Positions 46,845-60,200 are shown, counted from the first letter of the stretch. The stretch is DNA of 64,000 nucleotides from Fratercula arctica (GCA_947846985.1 CANTUZ010000005.1:806001-870000), one strand, 5' to 3'. The notes: a model not told the origin generated them from the letters alone. Numbers and translations: made by a program.

Positions 46845-47880
46845 GTATGGGGTCTATACCCTATATCTCAACTCATGCCTGGGCATGGGGCATATACCCT
46901 GCATCCTGAATCATGGTTGGGTGTGGAGTCTATACCCTATATCTCAACTCATGGTTGGGTGTGGAGTCTATACCCTATATCTCAACTCATGGTTGCGTGT
47001 GGGGTATATACCCTATATCTCAACTCATGGCTGGTATGGGGTATATACCCTATATCTCAACTCATGGTTGGGTGTGGAGTCTATACCCTATATCTCAACT
47101 CATGGCTGGGTGTGGAGTCTATACCCTATATCTCAACTCATGGCTGGTATGGGGTATATACCCTATATCTCAACTCATGGTTGGGTGTGGGGTATATACC
47201 CTATATCTCAACTCATGGCTGGGTATGGGGTATATACCCTATATCTCAACTCATGGCTGGTATGGGGTATATACCCTATATCTCAACTCATGGCTGGTAT
47301 GGGGTATATACCCTATATCTCAACTCATGGTTGGGTGTGGAGTCTATACCCTATATCTCAACTCATGGTTGGGTATGGGGTATATACCCTATATCTCAAC
47401 TCATGGCTGGTATGGGGTATATACCCTATATCTCAACTCATGGTTGGGTGTGGAGTCTATACCCTATATCTCAACTCATGGCTGGTATGGGGTATATACC
47501 CTATATCTCAACTCATGGTTGGGTGTGGGGTATATACCCTATATCTCAACTCATGGCTGGGTATGGGGTATATACCCTATATCTCAACTCATGGCTGGTA
47601 TGGGGTATATACCCTATATCTCAACTCATGGTTGGGTGTGGAGTCTATACCCTATATCTCAACTCATGGTTGGGTATGGGGTATATACCCTATATCTCAA
47701 CTCATGGCTGGTATGGGGTATATACCCTATATCTCAACTCATGGCTGGGTGTGGGGTATATACCCTATATCTCAACTCATGGTTGGGTGTGGAGTCTATA
47801 CCCTATATCTCAACTCATGGTTGGGTGTGGAGTCTATACCCTATATCTCAACTCATGGCTGGGTATGGGGTATCTTGAAT
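46845..47880. repeat. 38-bp minisatellite, roughly 27 copies
   Basis: Tandem units of 37-38 bases begin TCAACTCATGG and end CCCTATATC. Two main variants alternate: one with GGGTATATACCC, a perfect 12-base palindrome, and one with GGAGTCTATACCC. Because the unit length is not a multiple of three and it contains no stop in any plus-strand frame, all three frames stay open for 320-420 codons. The first two copies and the last are degenerate. Confidence 0.97.
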
Positions 47881-47889
47881 CACGGCTGG

Positions 47890-50760
47890 GCGTAGCAGGC
47901 ACATATCAGAGCCCAAAAACTCCCCGTGGTTTATTTAGGACGTGCGTCAGGTTCTAAGCAAGACAAACACACACTGGGTGCGATTAAAAAAACTCTTTGG
48001 AGAGCGCACGTCTTCATTTTGTAGGGTAAAGATTGTTCCTAAGCAACAGACAGCACTTTCTGCCTCTGGAATAACACCGGCTCTCGCAGGTAGCAGTTAA
48101 ATTGCTCTGCATTTTTTCTTTTAAGTTGCGGTTCATTGGTGAAAGGAGAGTGTACATTCAGAAATGTGCATTCTTCAGTCGGAGACCGTGCGGCCACTGA
48201 GAGCAGGTGGCTTGTTTTGAATGGGGGTGACTTTCGTAACCTGCCTGGCTTTCTGAGGCAGCCGCCGGTGTAACCAGTCTGGAGGGATCCGATTTCTCCA
48301 GCTGCTAGCGTGCAGCCAACACGGTGAAATTACCGCTGTTCTTCGTAGCCAAGTAGGGCTCAGGGATGGGGCACCCAGAGAGTTCTCAAGCGATGTGTTT
48401 GCTGGGGAAGATGCCTCAGTCTCTGCTCTCGGGGTAGTTTAAGACTGCATGCTCTGGGTGGAGGTGGGAATCCTGGCGATGGGCTGCTCTAACCCACACG
48501 CTGCCGGATGCAGGGGGGGGTTTGCTCGTTGGGCGCTGCTTGGTGTCTCCACCTGTGGCCCTTCAGCCAGGTCCCTTGCAAGCGGCACACCAAGAAGGCA
48601 CCATCCCTTTGCACCCGGATGCCCAACTCGGTTTTAACCTCTTGGTCTCCCAGGAGGAGCCTCTGGGGACAGCCCGCAGGCACCAGCATTGCCATGAGCA
48701 CCAAGTCTCAGGGTCACGACAGCTGCTGGCCACCCAAGGCCATGCCTTTGGTTCACCGTCTGCTGCTGTGCTCCATGGGGCCGAGCCATGTATCTCCCAC
48801 CGCTCTGTGTGCCTGGGGACAGGACTTTAAACCCTTGTGCAGCGTGTCCTCACCGCCGCATGAACGCTCTCCATGGCGTTGGCCACCACTCCTGCTTTCA
48901 GAGAGCAGCTTGGCACCCTCCGGTGCAGATGCAGCTGGTTGGACCCTTAGAGGATCCCTGGTCAGCACTCGTTATGCCGGGGCGTGAGCTGCTGCCCGCT
49001 CGCCTTCCTGCAGGGACCGTCACGGTGGCCCTAGGAGGACCATGCTGACGTCTGTGGTGCAACCAGTGGGGACGGGGACCTGCCAAATGCGACGTGATGT
49101 GGCTGCCCGTGGCCACCAGTGTGTACCCGCACAGCAGCCGGCTCCGTTGGCTTCTCGCGGCTTCCCCGTGGCCGTGCTGGGTGGCGCTGGGGGCAGAGGC
49201 TGCATCGCCTGTCCCGCAGCAGCCAGGCAGGCCAGACGGTGCGCTGCTTCTCCTTCCTTCTAATAAAGCCTTGAAAAGCTCGGGATTTGTGTTTGTATTG
49301 GTTCGAATCCCAGAAAAATAAGCTCTCCTCGTCTGCAGCTCAGTCGCATCCCAGGCAGCCCCTGGGCCGGGAGATGTGTGTCTGTGTGGCCGTCACTGGC
49401 GGTGGCACATCCTCGGGGGTGAGTCCGAGACCGGGGCTGGAGAAGTGAGGGCTGGGGAGAGCTCTGGGCGGCGGCAGCTCTGGCTGCAGAGAAGACGTTG
49501 GCCAGGCGTTTGTTGGTTTTTTTTTTTTAACGAGGTAATGACTCAAGCCGTGCTTTCGTTCACTTTGATTTCTCGCCACAGCACAACGAATACCCCGTAT
49601 CTGTCTGTCCGAAATCTGCAGCAGCAAGTAATTGGTGTCGGGGACAAGGGCAGCCTCTGGGCCGCTGCCGCCTGGCTGCCTGGTCGCCCTGAGGGCTACG
49701 ATCCGAGAGCAGACCGCCAGGGGCTCGTTAGGGGCTACCATGTAGCGGCAGTGGCCACTTGCAGGCAAGTGGGGGCTTCACAGCCCCACAGCTTCCCCCC
49801 AGCCCCGCGGAACACGTCACATTGGCTGGAAAACCTGCTTCTCGCCGGTGCCAGGTCGTGGCAGCCCCAGCTGAGGCAGGAGACCCCCCAAAATGTCATC
49901 CCCCGCTTCGCCTCGCTGCCTCCCACCCCTGCCGCAGGCTCCTGGGCTTAGCCACCCAGCCTCGGCTCGCGGAAACGGGACGGGTGACACCAACCTCCAC
50001 CTTCCCAACCAGAACCGTGGCGTTCAGGCACAGGGACGGGATGCTGCCGGCGGCCGCGGCGAGCCGGAGCCAGGGCAAATGGCACGAGCCGCAAAGCAAA
50101 GTGAGAATTTCCCGTGTTTTACAGGAAAAGGCACAAACCCAAATGTCGGGGCATGTTCTCCTGCAGTAAAGTTGCCCATTAGCAACTGATGGGCATTAGT
50201 TGCCCATCAGCAGGCAACGCAAAGACCTAGCGAAGAAAATGGTAACGAAGTTTAAAAGCCATTTTTTTTTTAATGCTGGATTTTATTCGCGGTTGAACTC
50301 GGGGGGTTTCCTATTCACTAGGGCACATTCCAGGGCATTTCCCTGCAGCCAGCATCGCTTTAAGTCTCTGCGGCGGCGCGAGGAGGAGCTCTGAGTGCCT
50401 GAGGACAGGAGCCGTGGCCCCATCTTCCAGCAGCCCGAGCTGAAGGAGCTTTTTCTCCATTTAGCGGCCACTGGGAAGGCGCAAAATTGCCTGGAGGGAC
50501 TAAAAGCATTTCTGCAGGTTCAGTGGGAGAACGGAGGTGGCTGTAAGTCCCCCCCGGCGATGGGGACGAAGGCCCCCTGCCTGCCAAACCCCGGCGGGGG
50601 GGGACCCGAGCCAGGGCTGGATGCGGCCAACACAACCTGCCGACGGCTGGCACCCAACCGCCCTTGCTCCGTATGATGATTTCTACCTTTAATTAGCTCG
50701 GAAAAGTGATTAAGCAAAAAGTGATTAAGTCACCCAGTCCCTGGCAGCTCTGGTTTCAGC
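47890..50760. other. Intergenic DNA downstream of the GPCR gene
   Basis: Contains candidate polyadenylation signals at 47983 (ATTAAA) and 49262 (AATAAA). No exon or RNA gene can be supported. Open frames of 130-190 codons around 48.5 and 49.4 kb show no domain. Confidence 0.4.
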
Positions 50761-50780
50761 CCAGCGATCTTTAAGGTCCC

Positions 50781-51132
50781 TCCCATCCCATCCCAAACCA
50801 TCCCATCCCATCCCATCCCATCCCATCCCATCCCATCCAATCCCATCCCAAACCATCCCATCCCATCCCAAACCATCCCATCCCATCCCATCCAGTCCCA
50901 TCCCATCCAATCCCATCCCATCTCATCCCATCCCAAACCATCCCATCCCATCCCATCCCATCCCATCCCATCCCATCCCATCTCATCCCATCCCATCCTA
51001 TCCCATCCCATCCCATCCCATCCCAAACCATCCCAAACCATCCCATCCCATCCCATCCCATCCCGTCCCGTCCCATCCCATCCCATCCCATCCCATCCCA
51101 TCCCATCCCATCCCATCCCATCCCATCCCATG
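50781..51132. repeat. CCCAT pentanucleotide satellite inside a CR1 tail
   Basis: About 70 units of CCCAT, with scattered AAACCATCCC, CCAATCCC, CTCATCCC and CCGTCCC variants. It is flanked on the left by GATCTTTAAGGTCCC and on the right by ATGATTCGGTG, which resemble the last bases of a CR1 element (GGTCCCTTCCAACCCAAACC and its ATTCTATGATT tail). Confidence 0.95.
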
Positions 51133-51221
51133 ATTCGGTGAGGATTCCTGGGGAGAGTGGGGGCACGGAGCCAGCTCTGCCGAGCGCAGCCGCTGCCTGT
51201 GAGTCAACAGCAAAAATAAAG

Positions 51222-51244
51222 CCCCCCCCCCCCCCCCCCCCCCC
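51222..51244. repeat. Poly-C run
   Basis: Twenty-three C residues followed by AAAAAC. Similar runs lie at 38925-38945, 40938-40956, 43497-43515 and 52212-52231. Such tracts are prone to slippage and sequencing error, so their lengths are uncertain. Confidence 0.95.
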
Positions 51245-51249
51245 AAAAA

Positions 51250-54200
51250 CATTATACGAGAATGTTTTCCCCCAGGTGATTTACAACATCGCGTGTTCCG
51301 GTTGTGCTCTGTAGCCAGCGGCAGAGCAGAAAGAGGAACGCAAACCTGCCTTTTCGTGGTCTGTTTTCTGACGCCTGTTTTCAACCGGAACGCGGCGCTC
51401 CCTGCGTCTCTGTTCTGCACCCGTGCGGCTCAGCTCGTTTTGCCACCTGGCTTGAAAGCTTTCTGCTACACCAGGAAAAATCAGGCTCAAAGCCTAGGAG
51501 GAAAAAAAAAAACCCAAACCCACACAAAGCCTTAAAAAAGTGGAAAAGTAAATATCTATTAAAAAAAAGAAGCGCGGCGCTGCTGCGGCAGGGCGCTGAA
51601 GCAGGCGGGGGGGCCTGGATCCGGCCCCGCGGTGTGTGCTCTTTCTGGTGGGATTTGTGGTTCGGATGTGAAATATCCCCATGGGTCGGCACCGCCACGG
51701 TGTGGGGCAGCGGTGGGGTGATGGGGGGGGGTCCCGGTGGCAGCGGGTGCTCAGGGGGCTCCGGGGGGGGGGCTTGGGTGCCCTGGGAAGTTCCTTCGGG
51801 CAGAGGACCAGGGTGTCTTTTCCCTTCCCCTTCCCCGCTCCAGCTTTTCCTGCCTCTCTCCTTTCCCATCCCTGCTGCCCACAGCTCTCCTGGGACGTCC
51901 CGTCCCCCCCCCGGACAAGCCCATCTGCACCTCAACCTGCCCCGGAGAGACACAAAGCACCCACACACATCTCTGGCCGGGGGGTTCTTCAGCTGAGGCT
52001 CAGCTTAAAAAAAATAACTACTAGAGGTTTAGGAACAATTGCAGAGGGGGGGGGGCGGCACAGGGCTCCCCTTTCCCCACCAAACTCCCCCCGCCAGGCT
52101 GGGGCTGCAGAGCTCAGCGCCGCACAGAAATCCCCAAATCCCCATTATCCTACGAGCCAAGCTAAACCTTTGGGCGACCTTTCCCATGGGAATGGTGGGG
52201 GAGCATCTTCTCCCCCCCCCCCCCCCCCCCCAACCCCCGCGCCCAGCCCGGGCTCGCAGCACGCTCTGCCTGCCCCCCCCACTTCTCCCCATGCCAGGGT
52301 CTTGCCAGCAAATAGGCCCTGCCAATGGGGATTTTAATTTTTCCCCCTGCCGATAGAGGATTTTAATTTTTCATCTTTCAAGAGGAGCAAATGAAGAAGC
52401 TGGGGAGAAGTTTCGGGTCCTGCGGGGGCTGCGGGACCTGCACCCTGAAGCACGGACCCGAGCCAAGGTCAGCTGGGGGTGAATGAGGCTGGAGCATCCC
52501 TCGCCAGATGTGCGCTTCCCGGCTCTTGCTGTTGTTTCGCGGCAAGAGGAAGCTTTTCCGGGCGTCATATGGATTGTTTCCCCCCACGGGATGAAGCGGT
52601 CTGGAGAACATCATCAGCGCGCAGTATTTAGTGCCTCAGGGCTTTCCGAGCCAGGCTCTCCTCCCGCTTAGTCTCAGCGCAAACAAGAGCCAAACCAAAA
52701 TCTTTTTGACCTTTGGCTAAAGATGCAGAGAAGACAAACCAAAGGGTCTGAGCATTTGCGATGCAAAGCCTTCCGTAAGGAATTCACTCCTGCGTCAGCC
52801 CTTATTTCCTTACCCCAGTGCCCCGGGGAGCACGTGCAGGGATTTCTCCCTCTTTAACTGCTACCCAGCTGGCAAGGAGCAGAGACGCAGCCGGGACAGG
52901 CTGGGGACGCTGCCATCCCCAACGGCTTTTTCCAGCAGCAACGGCAGAAGACGCAGTTTCTGGTTCTGGTGGGGAAAAACCTGCAGAATCCCGGCAGGAA
53001 GGAGGATTTCATACAGAGTGGGGCTTGTGGGAGCTGGGAATGATGCTTTTTTATCCATGTGTGGGTCTACGGACCAAACTTGGTCTGCTCAAGGTCTCAT
53101 TTAAGATGTGGGGGTTAATGAAGCCGTCGTGGCCCGTGGCATCCCGGGTGGCTGCTGCGATGCAAAGCTCATCCCCATGTCCATGGTGTCCCCCAAAGAG
53201 GCGGCAGCCCCTCCTTCCGCGGGCTTGTCCCCCATGAGCGCGACGGATTCAACCGCTGCGAGAAAGAACAAGAACCAGAGTGCAAAAAACTGCTCAATCG
53301 TCGTCTTCCACACAAAAATGGACTTGTGCGATAACAACAGCCGCACCGGCGAGTCTTGAGAGTACTGAAGGGTCAACGTTTTTGTGTTCTTTGGAGACCA
53401 TGCGAAGTTTGCTGTTCTACTCAACGTTCAGCTTCATCTCCAGGGGAGGAGGACGTGGCCAGAGACGCAAACCCATTTCTTCCCGAAGGCTGCTGAGAGA
53501 TGCAGGCCAGTTCCCTGCAATATGAAAACAGCATTCCACCATCTGCTTAAGTCCAGACAAATAAAATGAAAAGGAGAGGTCCCTCTCCGGCAGGTCCATT
53601 TTCTTTTCTTATTGATTTCACCGACTGATATAAATCCCTGCAGTTTCAAAGTCAAATCAAGCCCCTTCTAAATTCAAGGTTGCGCGAGAGGCATTTACTG
53701 AACGGGCAGAGTTCACAGTTTCTGTGTTTTATAAAAATGTATAACTGTAAACAGACAGCAGATGCATCTAGACAATGGGAGGACAGGACCCCCTCGTGCA
53801 GGGCTTGTCAAGGCCTCCTACTATTTGCTGCCATTTAGCATTAATTGACCTAAAAGGATGGGTTTTTTACTACTTGCCTTGGGCTATTAGTCCAACGGCG
53901 GGGGCTGTTACCCAGTGTCGATTCTTTCTCTCTTAATTTCCTCCCACCACAAGCTCTATTACTTCACTCTCAGTTAAAACCCCTTAAATTGCCCTAAATA
54001 GCTCTCCTTGTCCTTTTTTCCTCCGACTCAGGCTCGGAGGCGCTAATGTGATGAGGTGGGCGGCTTTGAAAGGGGAGACTCACCCCCCCCTTCCTTCCCA
54101 TAATCTGAAACAATTTACGTGTTTCATCAAAAAAAATAAAAATATATCTTTCAGTCCTGGAGAACCGATCCACAAAGAGTACAAGGTTTCCTCTTCCGTC

Positions 54201-57200
54201 CTTCCAGACCAGACCAGAATTTGCCGTTACTGAGCACCCAGAACAACCCCCCTGCCCCCAGGTTCCCCGTTGAGATATTTTGCTCATCTCCCCAAATTAC
54301 GTGCAGGAAATGGCAAAATACAGTTTTGCGAGGGTGAGGTCAAACCCGAGCATCTTCTGAGAATAAATTCAGAACCACTCCAGAAATCCAGTAGCCACAG
54401 TCTCTGATTCAAAGAAACTGGATATGTAAAGAAGAACACATAATTTGGTTACTTAATGAAGGTGAATTAGATAAATGGGTGATGAAAACAAGCTTGGAGG
54501 CTGATGCTGCAGAGCTTTCCTCAAGAAGATACTGTTAGCTTTTGCTACCAGAAACTGGTGGATATAAAAGGGATAATTTGTTGAACCATTCTCCGTTATT
54601 AAGACGTTTGCCTCCTTGCAAACTCTTTGTCATTTAAAATCCGGGTGGTAAGCCGGGGCTCTTGCCAGCTTGGTGCTGCTCTTGGTCTCAGCAACAACCC
54701 GCAAACAGCCTTAGCACAGCCTGCTGCCAGGAGCTGAAGAGGTACTAAATTAGCCAAAAGTTAGACAGATAAAGGGTTTTTTTTAATTAGCATGAGAGTC
54801 TTGAAAGCAGGGTATGACCTTTGTAAGCAGCTCTCCCCGCAATTCGCATCCGGCTTAAATGTTTTATCAGCTGCTTTGGTAAAACTGATGAAGACCTCCG
54901 GGCCGGGGGTCTTTGCACATTGCAAATGTCCAATCGATTCTCAATTGCACGTCTCTCAGCTACAGTTAATGCCTAATGCTGAGACTGATCCTTTTTTAAC
55001 TGTCAAGGTGAGGTACAAGATCCACTTCTCAGCTGAGGGCAATATTTTTGATTTATTTAATTGTTCTCTCTGATACCCAAGACATTTCAATGGTGGCATG
55101 GGACGTCCAACACGTACTCCTTGGAGTGAAACCCTCACAGTCATGTAGGTCTTTCCCAACATACTATAGATAGGTACCTAAAGACCTCATGATCCTCTTC
55201 TCTAGTGAGATTTGGTGGCCTGTAGCTCTCCCATCTGCTAGAAGATGGCCCAGGAGCATTCAAGATCATCCATTTTGAGTTGTCATTGACTCAGAAACTG
55301 GTAATAGTGCATTTGGGTGGATTGCTGTTTTCTTTGTGTTCACGTAATCCTCCTTAAATTGATCATAATCAGTGATTTCAGTAGTTCCGGTATGTCAATT
55401 TAGCCCGCCTGCTTTGAGCAAGTCTGGTTTTGTCCTCCGTGCCCATCCTCCAACGTGTCCCCCACCTCTGGTGACTTGGTGGCTTCTTCCTTACCCTCCG
55501 GATCCCAGGCTGCTGATGCGTCCCAGACTGAGTTCTTTGAGGGCTCCTCCAAGGACCATACTCCAAATCACAACCCTTTTTCTCCAGCGCCGCCCCCAGC
55601 ATCACCTTCGGGCAGGGACATCTTAGCGTCTGGCGTGGAAGAGCAACCCCGTGTTCTCCACAGCCTCCCTAAACCCGCTCATTTCCCACCTCGCCCTGCC
55701 TCGCGCTGTTGGGAAAGTTGGGAAACGTTCTGAAGTGGAAGGGTACGGCCAACAAGGTTCTTCTTACCAGAGACCTCCAAAAAAGAAAATATTAGAGACA
55801 AACCTACAGAAGGCTTTAACAACAGCAAGGGCCCATTTAGCCTTAGCCTGTTTAGATGTCTACGGCTCTAAGAGGAAGCTAATATTATTTATTATGCTGC
55901 CGTTCTTTAGAAAATGCTCAAGAGATTATCATTTGAAAGAGCTTACATACATGCAAGGTATTATTACCATTATTTGATTACCATTCAGGTCTCTCCCACA
56001 GCTGCAAATGATGAAGTCCTTTGTCCTGCCTTTCAGAATGAATTGAGATGTAGCATTAGCTATAAATGTACATGAAGGATCGCTGATTTTTTTTCATGTG
56101 TACTGAATCGCCTCTTGGAAATTTCCTCCTTTGTCTTCCAATCAGGCACAGCAAACAAAATTAGCCTGGTAATTTTCCGCTGGTTTTAGCCCCCCCCCCT
56201 TGACTATGTTTGTTCTGTCTTGATGTCATCGGTGATGAATGCGACTGCGGTTGACAAAGCAGCCAATAAAGGAGAACCCCCTCTGCTGAATTGGGACCAT
56301 TAGACAAATTTTGTTTGTGGAGGACCGTGGCTGGAAAATTCTTAGGAAATGTTGATGCATTTTATTTTATTATTGTTTCCTGGTTTATTAAGAACAATAC
56401 TATGACTCTAGCCAGGGATCCCTTAATTTCTGGTTTCCTGGACAGGTCTTGCAAAATAGCTTTCGCGTTTCTCTGTAAGCAGAGATTTCATGGGCCGTAC
56501 AAACTGTGCCCATCTCTTTCTTCTCAGGTCTTGGTTCAAGCTAAAGAGGCAGGTCTGCAATATGTGCGTGAGTAAACTAGACTTATTTTCACTTCTTTTA
56601 GCCAAAAACACAGTTACTACAACTCAGGCCTCCAGTAATGACTTTTTTTCTTGGCAGAAAGGTAGCTCTTCTCCCCAGTCACTTTTCCAAGGGGGTCTCT
56701 TCTTTATTCACACACTTAGCTATTTTGGGATGAAAAAAGGATAGCTAAGAAGGGCAGCAGCAGGCAGTAAATACACATATACCTCTACAGAGGGCTCCTG
56801 GCCATGGTTGGAGGTAATAAATAACGTGGGAATTAAAAACGTGGGAGCAGAGGGTGCAGCTGGGCAGGTATTTGGACATTTTGAAGTTGAAATATCCGCC
56901 CTCTCCTTCCCAAGCAGTTTGGTTGGAAACCAGTGGTCGCCCAAGCACGTTAGCAGATAGACACGCCGATCCCTCTCCCTCCTGCCGAAGCTTTCTCCGC
57001 TGATGTCTGTTTGCTTAGCTGTCGTCTTATATTAAAGACTCTTCCTGGCTCTGAGCCCCAGTTTGGCTTTCTTATTAGCCACGAGCGCTGAGCGCTGCAC
57101 AATGAATATCTCCCGTGGCCTCCTCCGCGCTGCGAGGGGAGAGACAGCGGCTCCTCGCCCGGCCGAGCCCCCGAGGAGCACCGGGGCAGGCAGCACATCT

Positions 57201-60200
57201 AAACACTCCTTTAATGTCACTCTCTTCCCGGTGGAAATGCCGTTTGCCTTGGCCCATTGTCCGTTATGGCAGCGGGACACACGGCCGGCTGTGCCAAAAG
57301 ACGCAGAGTGGGGCTGCGATGCTCCCGTGGATGCTGAAAAAGCAAAGTGATGGGTCGTCTGAAGCAGGGGGTGCACGTTTTTGAGCGATGGAGTTGCCCC
57401 TAGCAGGGTCCCTCGGTGGCTGGTGCCGGTGAAGAGCCACCCCCGTGCAGACAAACACAGTTGCCCCCTCTCCCCCGTCTCGTCAGCTTGGGCTGAAGCC
57501 CAAAGCCCCAGCCAACCCCAGAAGCAAATGCCGTACATTTACCAGCAACGCTAAAGTGCCCGGGGCTCAGCAGAAGTCAATGGAAAAGTCCGATGGCCAA
57601 AATCCCTTGGAGACAGCGTTCAGCTTGAATGAGAAGCGGTTAGCGATGGGGAAGAGATGGGAGGGCTAACGAGGTGCCCCACTGCTTTTGCTTCTATTAC
57701 ACTGACTGCAGAGAAATAAAAATAAACCCATCCCTGCTCCACTAAGTTATTACAGAGATGGGAATTGCTGCCAGATAGAAGTGAAGGGCTTCCACAAGAG
57801 CCCTGTTGCAGACACAAGCTGACCCTGTTTTGTCCTGGCGCAAATCGTCACTCAGATGAGCACGATGCTGTCAGCCTCCTGGAGGTTTCCTCACTCCCAG
57901 AGGCCCTGCAAACAGCTGAGATGAGCAATTTCTGTGGAAATAAGGAGTAATGGCTTCTTTTTAAAGATGAATCACCTTCTATGAATGCTGGATAGTCGAG
58001 GAGGTACGTGGTTGACCTTAATTACTAGTGCTCTGGTCCTACCAACTTGTTGGTGTTCCCCGCTACAGCCAGCAGGTTCAGCAATGGCCCCTCCTCCTGC
58101 GTTTTTGGGAGGCACAGACTGCTTTGGCAGGACCTCATCGGTTCCCCACACAATGATTGTGGGATAGCATCCCCTTCGGGATGGCAGGAGGGCCATGGAG
58201 AGCCTTGAGGAGCCCACAGGTGGGAGAGGTACATGAAAGAGTCCATCATGGCGATGACGACTTCCCACTGGGGCTGCACTGGACGAGAAGGGCTGTTCCC
58301 TCGTCGTTCAGGCTCGGATGTGTCATTTTGCTCCGCCAGAATGAATCTCTGTGGCCTTGAACATCTTAACCCTGACGTAGGGAGCTCACAGCCTCAGGTC
58401 CTGCCTTCGCTCCACCAGCAATGCCATCCAGGACGCTCGCTCCTTGGCCACCGGCACGTCCTTCTGGGACTCATTTCTCCTCATCTGGTACAGGTAAAGA
58501 GGGAAGAGCCAAACACAAACAATATTTCTTCGCTTCTCTTCACAGTCCCCAGTTTCTAAGGATTGTGAGGGTCCTAAGCGAGAGGCTGGGGCAGTAAAAG
58601 GGCTGGAGTTCCCAGGAGATCACCCCTAAGGAAGCCAGTTGGCCCCATTTCTGCTTAGCTGGCATCATCAGCCAAATTGGCTTTGAACCATCTCACGCCG
58701 TCAAGCTCCTCTTCCAGCAATTTGCTCCCCGCCAGACCCTGCGGGACTTGGCAGACCACAGTGCTCTCACTTCTGCAGAAATACCGAGCAATTTACCTCG
58801 GGGGAAAAAATGAGTCATTCCTGCTGGCGGGGGCCGCTGGCGGGGTCAGGCTGGGCCCGCACGGCTGCGCCCGGTGCTCGGCACGGCACCGCACACCTCC
58901 TGCTGCCCGCACAGAGCGGCCGGGCGAGCCGCGGAGCTCGCTGCCAGCCCCAAAACACGCACGGCTTGGGGGGGTGTGTGTGTGTGTCCCCCACCCAGCT
59001 GGCCTGGTCCTCTGGTTTGTCCCCTCCAGGCACGAGCTCTTGGTTAACTGAATTATAAAGCCTTTGGGGAGATGCTGTTATGCAGCGTACGGCGGCAGAA
59101 TAGGGATGTGGCGGGATGAATGTGCTCAACGGGCACGTTCAGTGATTGTCCCCCCCCCCGTCATCTGTAGCTGCCCTGGGGCTCCTTGGAGTCACAGCTC
59201 TTCCTTTGGGAACCACCGATGTGGATAGTCCTGAAATGGCTGTTAAATATCAGAACTGTCAGAGCACAGCCCAGCTCCTCGCGCCCCAGGTCACCGCAGG
59301 ATGACAAGGAACAAGCCGCAGACAGAGCAACGCACTCCGCAAGTCGATCCCTATGTCAAACCTCATTTTTCCCCATCAATATTATCCGTGTCACCTTTTC
59401 GGCGGCAAGCCGATATCCTGCATTGACGGGGTGAGCTGTCAAAGGGCCAGCGCTGCTTCCGAAATCCAGATAAACTAAACCATAATAGCATCTCCCACTG
59501 GTACCCCGCGATCCAGCAAACCTTAGGAACTGGGATTTCAGGCAGAGCTAAAGGCTGGGGAAAACCCAGGACAGGCAACACCTTCCAGATAAGCATGCGG
59601 AGTAATTCGGGGATAACCAGCTGCCATCACATACAAATCTCAATGCCCCGATATTTCTGCCTTCCCAACCCAGAGGGACCTCCAAGAGATGCTCGGAAAC
59701 CAGGTGCACCAAATCCAGCATCACCCAGGGTGGTTCATAACCTATTAATCCCACCTCCGTGGAGAGCCAGCGAGGAACTGGATTTATTCATCTCGCGCCG
59801 AAATTTGTAGCAAGAAATACGGTTATTGCCGCCTGCGTTTCCGTGTGGTTTGTGCCGTTCCGCAGGCAAAAAGGCTTCACGCTGGAACTACCCGGAGTAA
59901 GTGTTTTACCATCCCTCGCCCGGTGAATAACGTGCTAATGGCTCAGCTGAGGAGAGCGGAGACCTGCTGGGGCTCTGCCCAAGGCATCCGAGATTTCCAA
60001 GAGTTCAGGAAGAGCAAGTCAAACCGCCTCCAGAATAAGTTAAATATAGATACACTTAAAAGAGGGGAAATTTGACTAAATCACTGCTCATCTCCAAAAA
60101 CCAGAAGGAAGTCTGCAAAAAGGCTGGTTCCAGGAGGGACAAAAGGCGATGGTGCTTCTCCCTGTAGTGGCAAGACCATCCCACAGGGCCCTGGGGTGAG

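Noticed and set aside
46642..47957. Three overlapping open frames of 321-417 codons (YTLYLNSW-type repeats)
   Set aside because: They are translations of the 38-bp minisatellite in all three frames, with no domain, start context or splice support. The array lacks stops by chance of its sequence.
49301..49310. GTTCGAATCC, a tRNA B-box-like sequence
   Set aside because: No tRNA stem or A box can be formed around it, and the would-be T stem does not pair.
50725..51166. Minus-strand frames of repeated MGWDG
   Set aside because: Pure translation of the CCCAT satellite; all are low-complexity.
54792..55073. 93-codon plus-strand frame
   Set aside because: Looks protein-like at the end but matches no family I know and has no splice or repeat context; likely chance in AT-rich DNA.
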